64,000 nucleotides of DNA from NCBI GenBank assembly GCA_946478845.1, contig CAMLDI010000007.1, forward strand, positions 49,009 through 113,008, written 5' to 3'. This document shows, piece by piece, positions 43,366 to 52,511 of this stretch (position 1 is its first letter; every line of letters begins with the position of its first letter). Origin of the DNA: an uncultured Paenibacillaceae bacterium (GTDB lineage: Bacteria > Bacillota > Bacilli > Aneurinibacillales > Aneurinibacillaceae). Below the pieces are notes generated by a model, which made no database searches, was not told the DNA's origin, and saw nothing but the letters and a program-made list of their open reading frames with translations. Made by a program: the position numbers and the translations under genes.

Positions 43366-44325
43366 ATGAAAGGGTATAAAGCATTATTTATTGGAGTAGT
43401 AACGTTATTGGTTCTTTTTAGTGTAATATTAACAGGTTGCACCAGGGAATCTTCATCTGCAGGAAATGGAGATAAGATGACTGTATATACAAGCCTGTTT
43501 CCTATTTATGATTTTGCGAAGCAAATTGGCGGAGACTATGTAGAGGTAAAAAGTATTGTACCACCGGGGGCAGAAGCTCATGATTTTGAACCAAATGTGA
43601 AAGACATGGTGGCGTTAAGCAACGCCAGGGTTTTTATTTACAATGGTGCGGGGTATGAAAATTGGATTGACAAAGCAATTGAAAATCTTGATGGTAAGAA
43701 AACGTTGATTGTGGATGCAAGCAAAGGGGTCCAATTGTTAAATGCAGAAGGCCATGCTGATGAACATGCCAATGAGGAAGATCATGACCATGGAACCTAT
43801 GATCCGCATATTTGGTTAGATCCAGTCCGTGCGAAACAACAGGCATTAAATATTCAAAAAGCATTTGTTTCAGCTGATCCTGCTCATGAACAGGAATATA
43901 AGAAAAACTATGAAACCTTGGCCAAAGAATTAGATTCCCTTGATCAAAAATATCGTGATGCTGTTGCAAAAGCAAACAAGAAACAATTTGTGACTGCTCA
44001 TAATGCTTTTGCATATTTAGCGGCACAATATGGATTAGAACAAATTGCGATTTCTGGATTATCTCCATCTGTGGAACCAGGGCAAAAAGAATTGCAAGCC
44101 TTAATTGAGGTAGTGAAAAAGAATAATATTCGCTATATTGCTTTTGAGGAACTGGTGGAGAGCAAGGTGGCGAAAACGGTACAAAAAGAAACAGGGGCTG
44201 AAGCGGTAATGTTAAATCCTGTTGAGAATGTGACAAAAGAAGAATTGAAAGCCAATAAATCTTATATTGATTTAATGAATGAAAATCTGGAAGTATTAAA
44301 AAAGGTGTTGGAAGTCCATGAGTAA
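43366..44325 (+). CDS. znuA: Zinc ABC transporter substrate-binding lipoprotein
   Basis: A 319-aa cluster A-I binding protein: lipobox LTGC, ligand His in GAEAHDFEP, a His/Asp/Glu-rich loop (HADEHANEEDHDHG), DPHIWLDP, and HNAFAYLAAQYGL. Captures Zn(II) outside the cell. ATG 43366 follows GGGAGAG; the upstream ATG at 43351 is inside that region. First gene of znuA-znuC-znuB-zur, with two Zur boxes upstream. Confidence 0.94.
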   Translation: MKGYKALFIGVVTLLVLFSVILTGCTRESSSAGNGDKMTVYTSLFPIYDFAKQIGGDYVEVKSIVPPGAEAHDFEPNVKDMVALSNARVFIYNGAGYENWIDKAIENLDGKKTLIVDASKGVQLLNAEGHADEHANEEDHDHGTYDPHIWLDPVRAKQQALNIQKAFVSADPAHEQEYKKNYETLAKELDSLDQKYRDAVAKANKKQFVTAHNAFAYLAAQYGLEQIAISGLSPSVEPGQKELQALIEVVKKNNIRYIAFEELVESKVAKTVQKETGAEAVMLNPVENVTKEELKANKSYIDLMNENLEVLKKVLEVHE

Positions 44326-45073
44326 TATCATATTGGATGTAGATCATGTTTCTTTTAAATATGGACATCAATTAGTGCTAGACCAGGTTTCTTTTCAATT
44401 AAGAAAAGGCGAGATGCTGGGATTAGTAGGGCCTAATGGGTCCGGGAAGTCTACCTTATTAAAAGTGATTTTAGGCTTGCTCCCAAATCAAAAAGGTTTA
44501 ATCAACTGGTTTGGTTTGCCTCTTCATAAAGTGAAAAATCGTTGGCGAATTGGTTATGTTTCCCAGAAGGCAGCCAGTTTTAATTCTGGTTTCCCTGCTA
44601 CGGTACAGGAAGTCGTTTTAATGGGCCTTACAGGAAAACTGGGGTTATTTCACCGCCCGGGTAAAATAGAAAAGGAAAAGGTCCAAGATGCCATTGCCCG
44701 GGTAGGGCTTACCGGTTTGGAACATCGGAACATTGGCAGATTATCTGGAGGCCAACAACAGAGAGTGTTTATTGCCAGGGCTCTGGTCAGTGAACCAGAA
44801 GTTCTTATTTTAGATGAGCCAACGGTGGGTGTGGATGCCCGTTCTGAAGATGAGTTTTATGATTTGTTGCAGTCATTAAATGCTGAGAGAAATCTCTCTC
44901 TTATATTAGTGACTCATGATATGGGGGTTGTAAGCAAGAAGATGCAATCCATTGCTTGCTTAAATCATCGCTTGCATTTTCACGGGAAGTCTGAAGAATT
45001 TGAACGGATGAGACCGGAAATCTTATTGCGTTCTTATGGACATGATGTTCATATTCTTCATCATAGTCATTAG
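44318..45073 (+). CDS. znuC: Zinc ABC transporter ATP-binding protein
   Basis: A 251-aa ATPase: Walker A GPNGSGKST, signature LSGGQQQR, Walker B LILDEPTVGVD, H loop LVTHDMGVV; His-rich end (HDVHILHHSH). Overlaps znuA by eight bases and powers ZnuB. Confidence 0.94.
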   Translation: MSNIILDVDHVSFKYGHQLVLDQVSFQLRKGEMLGLVGPNGSGKSTLLKVILGLLPNQKGLINWFGLPLHKVKNRWRIGYVSQKAASFNSGFPATVQEVVLMGLTGKLGLFHRPGKIEKEKVQDAIARVGLTGLEHRNIGRLSGGQQQRVFIARALVSEPEVLILDEPTVGVDARSEDEFYDLLQSLNAERNLSLILVTHDMGVVSKKMQSIACLNHRLHFHGKSEEFERMRPEILLRSYGHDVHILHHSH

Positions 45074-45085
45074 AGGGGGATATGA

Positions 45086-45925
45086 ATGTTTGAGGCATTA
45101 TTTCAGTATTCATTTTTACAGCATGCGTTTCTTTCTGGCATTTTAATCGGTTTTGTTGCCCCTTTTATTGGTGTATTTCTTGTAGTGAGAAGGCAGTCTC
45201 TTATTGCAGATGCTTTATCCCATATAACCCTATCAGGTGTTGCAGCAGGCCTTTTATTAAGCCAGAGGTTCTCCATTTTTGCTGAATGGAATCCTATTTA
45301 TTTTGGCACAGCTTTTTCCGTTGCAGGAGCGTTTATTATGGATAAATTACGCCAGGCCTATCGCTTTTATCAGGAGTTGGCTATACCCATTATTTTATCG
45401 GCGGGGATTGGCCTTGGTGTAGTATTAATTAGTTTGGCAAATGGTTTTAATGTGGATTTATTTGGTTATTTATTTGGCAGTTTATTATCGGTAACAGAAA
45501 GTGATTTAATCCGGGTAGCTATTATTAGCTTGATTGTATATACCGTTGTTTTTCTTTTTTATAAAGAGTTGTTATTTCTATCTTTTGATGAAGAGGGAGC
45601 CAGATTATCAGGGGTTTCACGAAGCCTGGTGAATCTTATTTTTAGCATATTAGTTGCTCTTGTGATTAGCGTCTCTATGCAGGTAGTAGGAATTTTATTG
45701 GTATCGGCCCTTATTACATTACCTGTAGCTACGGCATTGCAATTAGCCAGAAGTTTTCGGCAGACTTTTATTTACTCTGTACTTTTTGGAGAACTAGCTG
45801 TTGTCACTGGGCTAATCATTGCTTATCAATTTAATCTTGCATCAGGAGGGACAATTGTCCTGGTAGCCGTGGCTCTTTTGCTTTTGGTTCTTATTGTGAA
45901 AAGGGTAAAAGGCATGACGGTTTAA
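45086..45925 (+). CDS. znuB: Zinc ABC transporter permease
   Basis: A 279-aa ABC-3 family permease with about eight helices; SLIADALSHITLSGVAAG and GILLVSALITLPVATA are family blocks. Twelve bases after znuC, with GAGGGG before ATG. Confidence 0.94.
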   Translation: MFEALFQYSFLQHAFLSGILIGFVAPFIGVFLVVRRQSLIADALSHITLSGVAAGLLLSQRFSIFAEWNPIYFGTAFSVAGAFIMDKLRQAYRFYQELAIPIILSAGIGLGVVLISLANGFNVDLFGYLFGSLLSVTESDLIRVAIISLIVYTVVFLFYKELLFLSFDEEGARLSGVSRSLVNLIFSILVALVISVSMQVVGILLVSALITLPVATALQLARSFRQTFIYSVLFGELAVVTGLIIAYQFNLASGGTIVLVAVALLLLVLIVKRVKGMTV

Positions 45926-45939
45926 AAGGGGTTGGAAGG

Positions 45940-46368
45940 ATGAATGTTGAACAGGCATTACAAATATTGAAAGAAGAAGGATATAAGTATACGGGAAAAC
46001 GTGAAGAGATTATCCGAATTTTTGCCACGGAAAAAAGATATCTCTCGGCTCGTGAGATTTTGCACAAAATGCAACAGGAGTATCCCGCATTAAGTTTCGA
46101 TACCATATACCGTAATCTTACTCTTTTTGCAGATTTAAAAATATTAGAGACCACGGAATTAGGCGGGGAGCGAAAATATCGTTTTCAATGTTCTAAAGAT
46201 GGGCATCATCACCATCATTTAATTTGTTTATCCTGCGGCAAGACAAGGAATATTCCCACATGCCCTTTTGAGGAAGTGTTTCAAGAAATCCCCGAGTTTA
46301 CAATTACAGGCCATAAGTTTGAAATATACGGATATTGCAATGACTGCAATCAACAACCCCACTCATAA
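45940..46368 (+). CDS. zur: Fur-family zinc uptake regulator Zur
   Basis: A 142-aa Fur-family repressor. N-terminal winged helix with PALSFDTIYRNLTLF; metal sites in GHHHHHLICLSCG, and structural Cys pairs CLSCG and CNDC. Located at the end of the operon it presumably represses through the two Zur boxes, giving zinc-dependent autoregulation. PerR is excluded by context. Confidence 0.92.
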   Translation: MNVEQALQILKEEGYKYTGKREEIIRIFATEKRYLSAREILHKMQQEYPALSFDTIYRNLTLFADLKILETTELGGERKYRFQCSKDGHHHHHLICLSCGKTRNIPTCPFEEVFQEIPEFTITGHKFEIYGYCNDCNQQPHS

Positions 46369-46380
46369 AGTGGGGTTGTT
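46352..46380. terminator. Bidirectional terminator between zur and cydB
   Basis: AACAACCCCAC, loop TCATAAA, GTGGGGTTGTT; overlaps the zur stop and abuts the cydB stop. Confidence 0.88.
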
Positions 46381-47409
46381 CTAATGGTACCCTCTGGCAT
46401 TTTTCTCGGTAATTTTGTCTTTAAACATCCGATACATCCAGCTTTGATAGAAAATAACGATAGGAACAATGAACAGGGCAACCCATAACATTATTGTTAA
46501 ATTTAGTTGGCTACCTGCTGCTTCAAAAAGGGTAAGACTAAATGATGAATTGCTTCTAGCAGGAATCATGTTAGGGAACATCCCTGTAAACCCTGCAGCC
46601 AAAAGAGTAAAAATAGACAATGAAATAAAGGAAAAACCCCAGCCCCATTTTTTCAAGCCAATAGAAATCCCTGACAGTAATATAAATAGAATTGCTAAAC
46701 CAGGAATGATCCATAAAAAAGGTTGGTTAGCAAAAGAAGAGAAAAGGCTGGTTTGATTGGTTGTAGCTACAAAAAACAAAGCCAGAAAAACACTGGCAAT
46801 AGGCCAAATCTTTTTTGCCATAAGGTTTGCATTTGTTTGGATTGCCCCATCTGTTTTTATATTGGCCCAAATGGAGCCTGATAAAAGAGAGAGTACAACA
46901 AAGGTACTGCCCCCAAGGAGGCTATAGGGATTCATTAAATCTTTTATTGTAAGATGAAGTCCTGTTTCATTAATTGAAAGTCCTCTAAATAAAGTAGAGA
47001 AGGTTAAGCCAAACAAAAAAGGAATAAGAAGGCTGCCTAAAAAAAACGCCCATTTCCACCCTTTTTTCCATTGGGGTGCATTGGATTTATGCATAAATTC
47101 TAAACCAATTGCACGAAAGAACAGGGCAAATAAAATGAGATACAGGGGGACATAAAAGGAGCTAAACATCGTTCCATATGTTTCAGGAAATGCAGCAAAG
47201 GTAACTCCTCCTGCGGTTATTAGCCACACTTCATTGCTTCCCCAGAAGGGCCCGATACTTTCCTGGAGTTGCCGTTGTTGTTCTTCTTTTTTGGCCAGGA
47301 AAGGGAAGAGGATTCCAATGCCAGCGGTATAGCTTTCCAGGACAAAATATATGGCCCAAATAAGGCTCCAAATACCAAACCATAAGATCGTTAGGGTTTC
47401 GTAAGTCAT
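46381..47409 (-). CDS. cydB: Cytochrome bd oxidase subunit II, copy 1
   Basis: A 342-aa nine-TM protein with typical GIGILFPFLAKKEEQQ, SIGPFWGSNEVWLI and FPETYGTMFSSFYVP blocks. Forms the quinol oxidase with CydA; its start overlaps the cydA stop (ATGA). No cydCD follows. Confidence 0.93.
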   Translation of the reverse strand: MTYETLTILWFGIWSLIWAIYFVLESYTAGIGILFPFLAKKEEQQRQLQESIGPFWGSNEVWLITAGGVTFAAFPETYGTMFSSFYVPLYLILFALFFRAIGLEFMHKSNAPQWKKGWKWAFFLGSLLIPFLFGLTFSTLFRGLSINETGLHLTIKDLMNPYSLLGGSTFVVLSLLSGSIWANIKTDGAIQTNANLMAKKIWPIASVFLALFFVATTNQTSLFSSFANQPFLWIIPGLAILFILLSGISIGLKKWGWGFSFISLSIFTLLAAGFTGMFPNMIPARSNSSFSLTLFEAAGSQLNLTIMLWVALFIVPIVIFYQSWMYRMFKDKITEKNARGYH

Positions 47410-48773
47410 AAGGATTTCCTCCTATTCATACTTGTTTCAGGATACAAGGAGTTTTGCTTTCCAACGTTGTTTATAGGGCCTTTTTTAGCAAATTTAATGA
47501 GGAGATAGAAATCAGCAACCAATAGAATAGTATAAAAGGTGATAAGTCCACCCAGTGAAAAAATAATTTGTCCGGCGGAAATAGGAGAAACAGCTTCTGT
47601 TGTTTTCATTAAACCGTACACAATCCAGGGTTGACGGCCCATCTCAGCCACTATCCACCCTAAATTAATGGCCAGGTATGGCAGAGGGAGAGCATAGAGC
47701 ATGATTTTTAAATATTTTTTATTGGTAAAGAGTTTATTTTTTTTCCATAAAAACAATCCGAACCAGGCGAACCCGAACATGAGGATGCCGATGCCAACCA
47801 TAGAACGGAAACTCCAAAATACCAACGGGACATTGGGCCAGTTTTCTTTTGGCAAATCTTTTAACCCTGTTACATAACCGTGGGGATCATTGGTATATAG
47901 GAGGCTGCCAAGAAAAGGGATAGGGAGAGTTTCGATGCTATTTTTTTCTTCCTTCACATTTGGAACTTGTATGAGATAGAAGGGATGGTCTTTGCCTGAT
48001 TTCCAAATTACTTCCATGGCGGCTGCTTTTGCTGGTTGTACTTTTGCAGTATTTACTCCATGAAAGTGTCCCACAAGAGGAACCATGGTTGTGGCAAACA
48101 AAGCCATCAATATTCCCATACGGAAGGAACGTTGAAAAAATTCTGATTGATGGTTTCGAATCAGATGATATGCACTTACTGACATGACAAAGAAAGCACC
48201 AACGATGTAACAGGCCAGAATGGTATGAAAGAACATATACCAGGTGTAAGGATTGGTGGTCAATTCAAAGAAATTGGATAGTTCCGCACGGCCATTTCGC
48301 AATACATATCCTACAGGGTTTTGCATAAAACCATTAGCAGTAATAATCCATAATGCAGAGATGTTGGTGCCAAGGGCGACCATCCACATCGAAAAAGCTC
48401 TTAAGTGAGGGGAAATTCGGTCTTTGCCAAAAATCCATAAACCTATAAAGGCGGATTCAAGGAAAAAAGCAAAAAGGGCTTCAATAGCCAATGGGGATCC
48501 GAAAATATCCCCCATATATTTGGAATAACCTGACCAGTTTGTGCCAAATTGAAATTCCATGGTAATGCCAGTTACAATGCCAAGGGCAAAATTAATGGTA
48601 AATAGTTTTCCCCAGAAGTTGGACATTTTACGATAAATGTCTTTTCTCTTTTTGGCATAGAGTGTCTCCATAACAGCTACGAGAATGGCAAGCCCAATGG
48701 TCAAGGGAACGAAAAGAAAATGATAGATAATTGTGATCGCAAATTGTAATCGGCTTAACATGACCACATCCAT
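47406..48773 (-). CDS. cydA: Cytochrome bd oxidase subunit I, copy 1
   Basis: A 455-aa quinol oxidase subunit with haem ligands His near residue 18 (IIYHFLFVPLT), His in the FFHTILACYIV helix and the Met region, and GRQPWIVYGLMKT at the quinol site. The Q loop is short, as usual in Firmicutes. TGGAGGGA precedes ATG 48773; the frame's upstream extension is rejected. A Rex-like site lies ~125 bp upstream. Confidence 0.93.
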   Translation of the reverse strand: MDVVMLSRLQFAITIIYHFLFVPLTIGLAILVAVMETLYAKKRKDIYRKMSNFWGKLFTINFALGIVTGITMEFQFGTNWSGYSKYMGDIFGSPLAIEALFAFFLESAFIGLWIFGKDRISPHLRAFSMWMVALGTNISALWIITANGFMQNPVGYVLRNGRAELSNFFELTTNPYTWYMFFHTILACYIVGAFFVMSVSAYHLIRNHQSEFFQRSFRMGILMALFATTMVPLVGHFHGVNTAKVQPAKAAAMEVIWKSGKDHPFYLIQVPNVKEEKNSIETLPIPFLGSLLYTNDPHGYVTGLKDLPKENWPNVPLVFWSFRSMVGIGILMFGFAWFGLFLWKKNKLFTNKKYLKIMLYALPLPYLAINLGWIVAEMGRQPWIVYGLMKTTEAVSPISAGQIIFSLGGLITFYTILLVADFYLLIKFAKKGPINNVGKQNSLYPETSMNRRKSL

Positions 48774-48895
48774 GGTGGAATCCCTCCATTGCAAATTAAA
48801 ATGAATACAACTTAAATATAATCGCAATGTTATAAACCAATCTATGAGGGATTAACCCTACGAAGAGAGTGAAAATAGTTTATCCTGTGGCTAAT

Positions 48896-48914
48896 TTGTG
48901 AAAAAAGTAACATA
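48896..48914. promoter_or_regulatory. Rex- or Fnr-like site upstream of cydAB copy 1
   Basis: TTGTGAA-AAAAG-TAACATA: the left arm is a perfect Rex half site, the right arm partial. Rex (NADH sensing) controls cyd in B. subtilis; Fnr is an alternative. Confidence 0.45.
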
Positions 48915-49022
48915 TACATTGTGTAAAAGATAGTAAATCTCTTGCAGAAAAAAAGACCCTGGTGGCATGATTAAATCATAACCATCAAACTTCAATTTGG
49001 TACGAAGGTGGGCTGTAATAAA

Positions 49023-49643
49023 ATGAAGGTTCTTCTCCTGGATGAATTGGAAATTATTTGTGATGGCCTTGAGTTACTTTTACGGGATTTCTTTCCCATT
49101 GAACGAATTAGCCATGCTTATTATGGTTTAGCAGCTCTTTCTAAAATTGAGAAGGATCATTTTGATCTAGTCATTATGGATTTAATCCTTCAAGGAGAAC
49201 TAGATGGAACAAAAACATTGAAGTTGTTAAGAGAGAGGCTTCCCAAGTCTAAAATTATTGTTTTTACCATGTTGCAGGATGAAATTTATCAGAAAAATGC
49301 TTATATAGCAGGTGCAGATGGGTATTTGGGAAAAAGGTGGAATGGAGAAAAAATTGTTACATCTATTCAGGATGTTTTTCAGGGGAAGAAAATTTTTCCT
49401 GAGGAAATTCTTTATGGGAAATGGGGGCGAACGGATAAAAAAGGTTCACCCCTTAAACTGCCTATTACAGAAAGGGAAAGAGAAGTATTTTTCTATACCA
49501 TAGAGGGATATAGCCAAAAGGAAATTGCAGATAAATTGCATATTTCTATTCGAACGGTAGAAAACCATCGCCAGCATATTGGCAGGAAATTGGGAACGAA
49601 TAAAAAAAGGGATTGGATGCATATTGCAAAAATGTATTACTGA
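49023..49643 (+). CDS. NarL/FixJ-family response regulator, no partner kinase nearby
   Basis: A 206-aa protein: receiver domain (1-~125) with acceptor Asp in LVIMDLIL and the conserved Lys in LGKRW, then a LuxR-type HTH (~140-200) with EREREVF and ISIRTVENHRQHIGRKL. ATG 49023 follows AGGTGGG. It lies between two cydAB operons and its last seven bases overlap the converging cydB copy 2. No histidine kinase is encoded in the window. Confidence 0.88.
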   Translation: MKVLLLDELEIICDGLELLLRDFFPIERISHAYYGLAALSKIEKDHFDLVIMDLILQGELDGTKTLKLLRERLPKSKIIVFTMLQDEIYQKNAYIAGADGYLGKRWNGEKIVTSIQDVFQGKKIFPEEILYGKWGRTDKKGSPLKLPITEREREVFFYTIEGYSQKEIADKLHISIRTVENHRQHIGRKLGTNKKRDWMHIAKMYY

Positions 49644-50668
49644 TAATCATTAGCATTTTTTTCGGAAACTTTGTTCTTAAAAATCCAATACATCCAGACT
49701 TTATATACGAAAACCAAAGGGAGTACAAAAATAGTAATCCAAAGCATAATGGTTAAATTTAATTTGCTTCCTGCCGTATCATAGAGAGTGATGCTATATT
49801 CCGGGTCGATGATTGAAGGAAGCATGTCCGGGTACATCCCTGTAAATCCAGAGGCAAAAAAAGTAAAGATTGCAATGGATACAAGGATAAAACTCATTAA
49901 CCATTTTTGTTTTCTTAATGGGATGATAATCAAAAGCAGAGATCCTGCACATAAGGCGGGAATAAACCAGAGAAGGGGTGCATTCTCCAGAGAATCAAAA
50001 AGGGTTGTAAAGTTTATAAAAACAATAAAAAAGGAAACTACCATAAGTACTGCAATAAACCAGATTATCTTCGCCAAGAGGGCTGCTTTTTCTTGTATCG
50101 TTCCTATGGTTTTTAATGAAACCCAAAGGGCCCCTGATAGCAAAGTAAGTGTGGTGAAGGTTACACCACCTAAAAGGCTATAGACATTAATCACATCAAA
50201 AAAGGTAAGATGTATCATACCTGTTTTATCAATAGGAAGTCCAGAAAAAATAGCAGAAAATACAACCCCAAAAAGGAAGGGAATCAAAAAGCTACTAATA
50301 CATAGGATCCAGATCCATTTCTTTTTCCAGGAAGGAGATAATACTTTGTCCATAAACTCGATTCCTGGACCACGGAAAATAAGGGCAAATAAGGCGAGAT
50401 AAATAGGGACATAAAAAGAACTTAATAATAAAGCATAGGTTTTGGGGAAGGTGGCAAAAGTAATCGCTGCAGCCACAATTAACCATACTTCGTTACCATC
50501 CCAAAAGGGTCCGATTGAATTTTTTAATTGCTGCTCTTCTTCCTTTTTTTTGGCGAGAAAAGGAAATAAAATGCCTGTACCAACGATATAACCTTCTAAT
50601 GAAAAATAAGAACCCCATAGGAAAGCCCAGAGCAAATACCAAATTTCTGCAAGGGTTTGTTGGCTCAT
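49637..50668 (-). CDS. cydB: Cytochrome bd oxidase subunit II, copy 2
   Basis: A 343-aa paralogue of the first CydB with GTGILFPFLAKKKEEE and SIGPFWDGNEVWLIVAA. Roughly half of the aligned residues I compared are identical to copy 1, so the duplication is old. Start overlaps cydA copy 2 by four bases. Confidence 0.92.
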   Translation of the reverse strand: MSQQTLAEIWYLLWAFLWGSYFSLEGYIVGTGILFPFLAKKKEEEQQLKNSIGPFWDGNEVWLIVAAAITFATFPKTYALLLSSFYVPIYLALFALIFRGPGIEFMDKVLSPSWKKKWIWILCISSFLIPFLFGVVFSAIFSGLPIDKTGMIHLTFFDVINVYSLLGGVTFTTLTLLSGALWVSLKTIGTIQEKAALLAKIIWFIAVLMVVSFFIVFINFTTLFDSLENAPLLWFIPALCAGSLLLIIIPLRKQKWLMSFILVSIAIFTFFASGFTGMYPDMLPSIIDPEYSITLYDTAGSKLNLTIMLWITIFVLPLVFVYKVWMYWIFKNKVSEKNANDYQ

Positions 50669-51978
50669 TCCAAAACCTCCGGATTTTTTCGGGCATATTT
50701 TACTAATAAATACACATCAATGATGATTAATATAGTGTAAATGAGAACTATTCCACCCAGTGAGAATAGGATCTCCCCCATTGAGATGGGAGATACTGCT
50801 TTTTCTGTTCTCATTAATCCGTATACCACCCAGGGCTGTCTCCCCATTTCCGTTACAACCCAACCAAGATTCGTGGCGATGATAGGCAAGGGGAGGGAAT
50901 AAATCATGATGGTTAAGATCTTTTTATTATAAAAGAGGCGTTTTTTCCAATAGAGATAGTAAGCAATGACAGGTAAAGCGAACATAAGAAATCCGATGCC
51001 CACCATAATACGGAAACTCCAAAATACAGGGTGAACGGGGGGGCGGTCTTCTTTTGGAAAATCTTTCAATCCAGGAACCTTTCCATGAATGTTGTTTGTA
51101 TATAATAAACTGCCTAAATAAGGAACTTTTAGCCATTCTATCAGATTTTTTTCTTTTTTAACGTTGGGAATGACAAGCAAAGGATAAGGATGGTCTGTCT
51201 CACTTTCCCAAATAGATCCAAAGGCTGCTCCTTTTACTGGTTGCACTTTTGATGTATAGACTCCGTGAAAATGGCCTGAAACAATGACGGCCAGTGTAGA
51301 GAAAAGGGCAAATAAAACACCGTAATGAAAAGAGATGCGATAGAAATCACTTTTAGGTGTACGCAACAGATGATAGGCACTGATGGCCATGACGAAAAAG
51401 GCTCCCGCAGTACAACTGGAGAGTAACATATGGGAAATGATATAGAGGGAATAAGGGTTGGTTATTAATTCCCAAAAGTTTGTAAGATGGATGATCCCGT
51501 TTTTAAGTTCATAGCCTACAGGATGGTGCATAAAACCATTGGCTGTAATAATCCATATAGCAGATCCATTGCTTCCTAAGGCAACCATCCACATTGAAAA
51601 TGCCCGGACCCGGGGCGAAATTCGGCCTCGCCCGAAAAACCATATTCCGATAAAAGTTGATTCCAGGAAAAAGGCTAAGAGGCCTTCAAGGGCTAAGGGA
51701 GATCCGAAGATATCACCTACAAAGGCGGAGTATTTGGACCAGTTGGTCCCAAATTGGAATTCATTGACGATGCCAGTGACGACGCCGATGGTATAGTTTA
51801 TCGTAAAAAGTAATCCCCAAAAATCAGCCATCCTTCTATAAACGTCTTTTTTAGTTCGAGCATAGACGGTTTCCATAATTGCAACCAGTATGACCAGTCC
51901 CATGGTTAGGGGGGCAAATAAAAAATGAAATAAGATTGAAAGTCCAAATTGAATCCGACTTAATGTTACTATATCCAA
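50665..51978 (-). CDS. cydA: Cytochrome bd oxidase subunit I, copy 2
   Basis: A 437-aa paralogue of CydA copy 1: ILFHFLFAPLTMG with the first haem His, GRQPWVVYGLMRTEKAV at the quinol site, short Q loop. GGGGAGGG precedes ATG 51978. A 27-bp palindrome (52027-52053) and a Rex-like site (52125-52142) lie upstream. Confidence 0.93.
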   Translation of the reverse strand: MDIVTLSRIQFGLSILFHFLFAPLTMGLVILVAIMETVYARTKKDVYRRMADFWGLLFTINYTIGVVTGIVNEFQFGTNWSKYSAFVGDIFGSPLALEGLLAFFLESTFIGIWFFGRGRISPRVRAFSMWMVALGSNGSAIWIITANGFMHHPVGYELKNGIIHLTNFWELITNPYSLYIISHMLLSSCTAGAFFVMAISAYHLLRTPKSDFYRISFHYGVLFALFSTLAVIVSGHFHGVYTSKVQPVKGAAFGSIWESETDHPYPLLVIPNVKKEKNLIEWLKVPYLGSLLYTNNIHGKVPGLKDFPKEDRPPVHPVFWSFRIMVGIGFLMFALPVIAYYLYWKKRLFYNKKILTIMIYSLPLPIIATNLGWVVTEMGRQPWVVYGLMRTEKAVSPISMGEILFSLGGIVLIYTILIIIDVYLLVKYARKNPEVLE

Positions 51979-52026
51979 TGAATTTACCCTCCCCTTCGGA
52001 CCGTTGTTTTGTGTAGTTTGTCCTGC

Positions 52027-52053
52027 ATACTGCCAAAATATGTTTGGCAGTAT
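52027..52053. promoter_or_regulatory. 27-bp palindrome upstream of cydAB copy 2
   Basis: ATACTGCCAAA, centre ATATG, TTTGGCAGTAT: perfect 11-base arms, about 50 bp upstream of cydA copy 2. It is not followed by a T run on the minus strand, so an operator is more likely than a terminator. Confidence 0.65.
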
Positions 52054-52124
52054 TGTTGAATGTGTACGACGATTTATATCGACAAATAGTTTATGAATAA
52101 ATTACGTCCAATGTATGTCTTAAA

Positions 52125-52142
52125 TGTGAACTAAGTTCACTG
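52125..52142. promoter_or_regulatory. Rex-like operator upstream of cydAB copy 2
   Basis: TGTGAA-CTAAG-TTCACTG: GTGAAC/GTTCAC arms are perfect. Matches the TGTGAA-N5-TTnACA form of Rex sites. Confidence 0.55.
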
Positions 52143-52249
52143 TGCAAAACCGCAGTTGTATTTGGTAATAATCGCAATCAACTTTTCGGTGAAATTTTTT
52201 TAGGTAGGGAGTAAAATGAGTACATGAAAAGCAAATGGAGGTGAAACGA

Positions 52250-52345
52250 ATGTTATCTTTAGGTTTAGGATTAGCTCTTGATCTTTCTGGAATACTCGGC
52301 GCTTTACTTGGTTTAGTTGGCGGGTTACTCGGCGGACTTCTCTAG
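52250..52345 (+). CDS. 31-aa hydrophobic Gly/Leu-rich peptide
   Basis: ATG 52250 has an optimal GGAGGTGA seven bases upstream and the gene ends just before a 19-bp terminator stem, so it is a complete small transcription unit. The peptide is MLSLGLGLALDL followed by SGILGALLGLVGGLLGGLL; only one charged residue (Asp11). It is predicted to be one membrane helix with a Gly-zipper. No family recognised; toxin-like, spore-membrane or PSM-like peptides are possibilities. Confidence 0.7.
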   Translation: MLSLGLGLALDLSGILGALLGLVGGLLGGLL

Positions 52346-52351
52346 TACATA

Positions 52352-52393
52352 ACTAAAAAACCGTTAGCCAATTCTGGCTAACGGTTTTTTAGT
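52352..52393. terminator. Strong terminator after the 31-aa gene
   Basis: A perfect 19-bp stem (52352-52370 with 52375-52393), loop ATTC, core CCGTTAGCCA/TGGCTAACGG, flanked by A and T runs. Confidence 0.95.
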
Positions 52394-52416
52394 TTATTAA
52401 TAAACTATTTGATGAT

Positions 52417-52450
52417 AAAAAACCTGTCGAATGAACAGACAGGTTTTTTT
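52417..52450 (+). terminator. Second terminator before clpB
   Basis: AAAAAACCTGTC, nine-base loop, GACAGGTTTTTTT. Fully isolates clpB from upstream transcription. Confidence 0.9.
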
Positions 52451-52476
52451 GCATATATGGTAAACAGAGGTATAAT
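52449..52476 (+). promoter_or_regulatory. Sigma-A-type promoter of clpB
   Basis: -35 TTGCAT (52449-52454), 16-bp spacer, -10 TATAAT (52471-52476). No CIRCE or CtsR site is recognised in the leader. Confidence 0.65.
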
Positions 52477-52511
52477 GTTAAAAACGTTGCTATTTGTGGG
52501 GGGAAAGAAAA

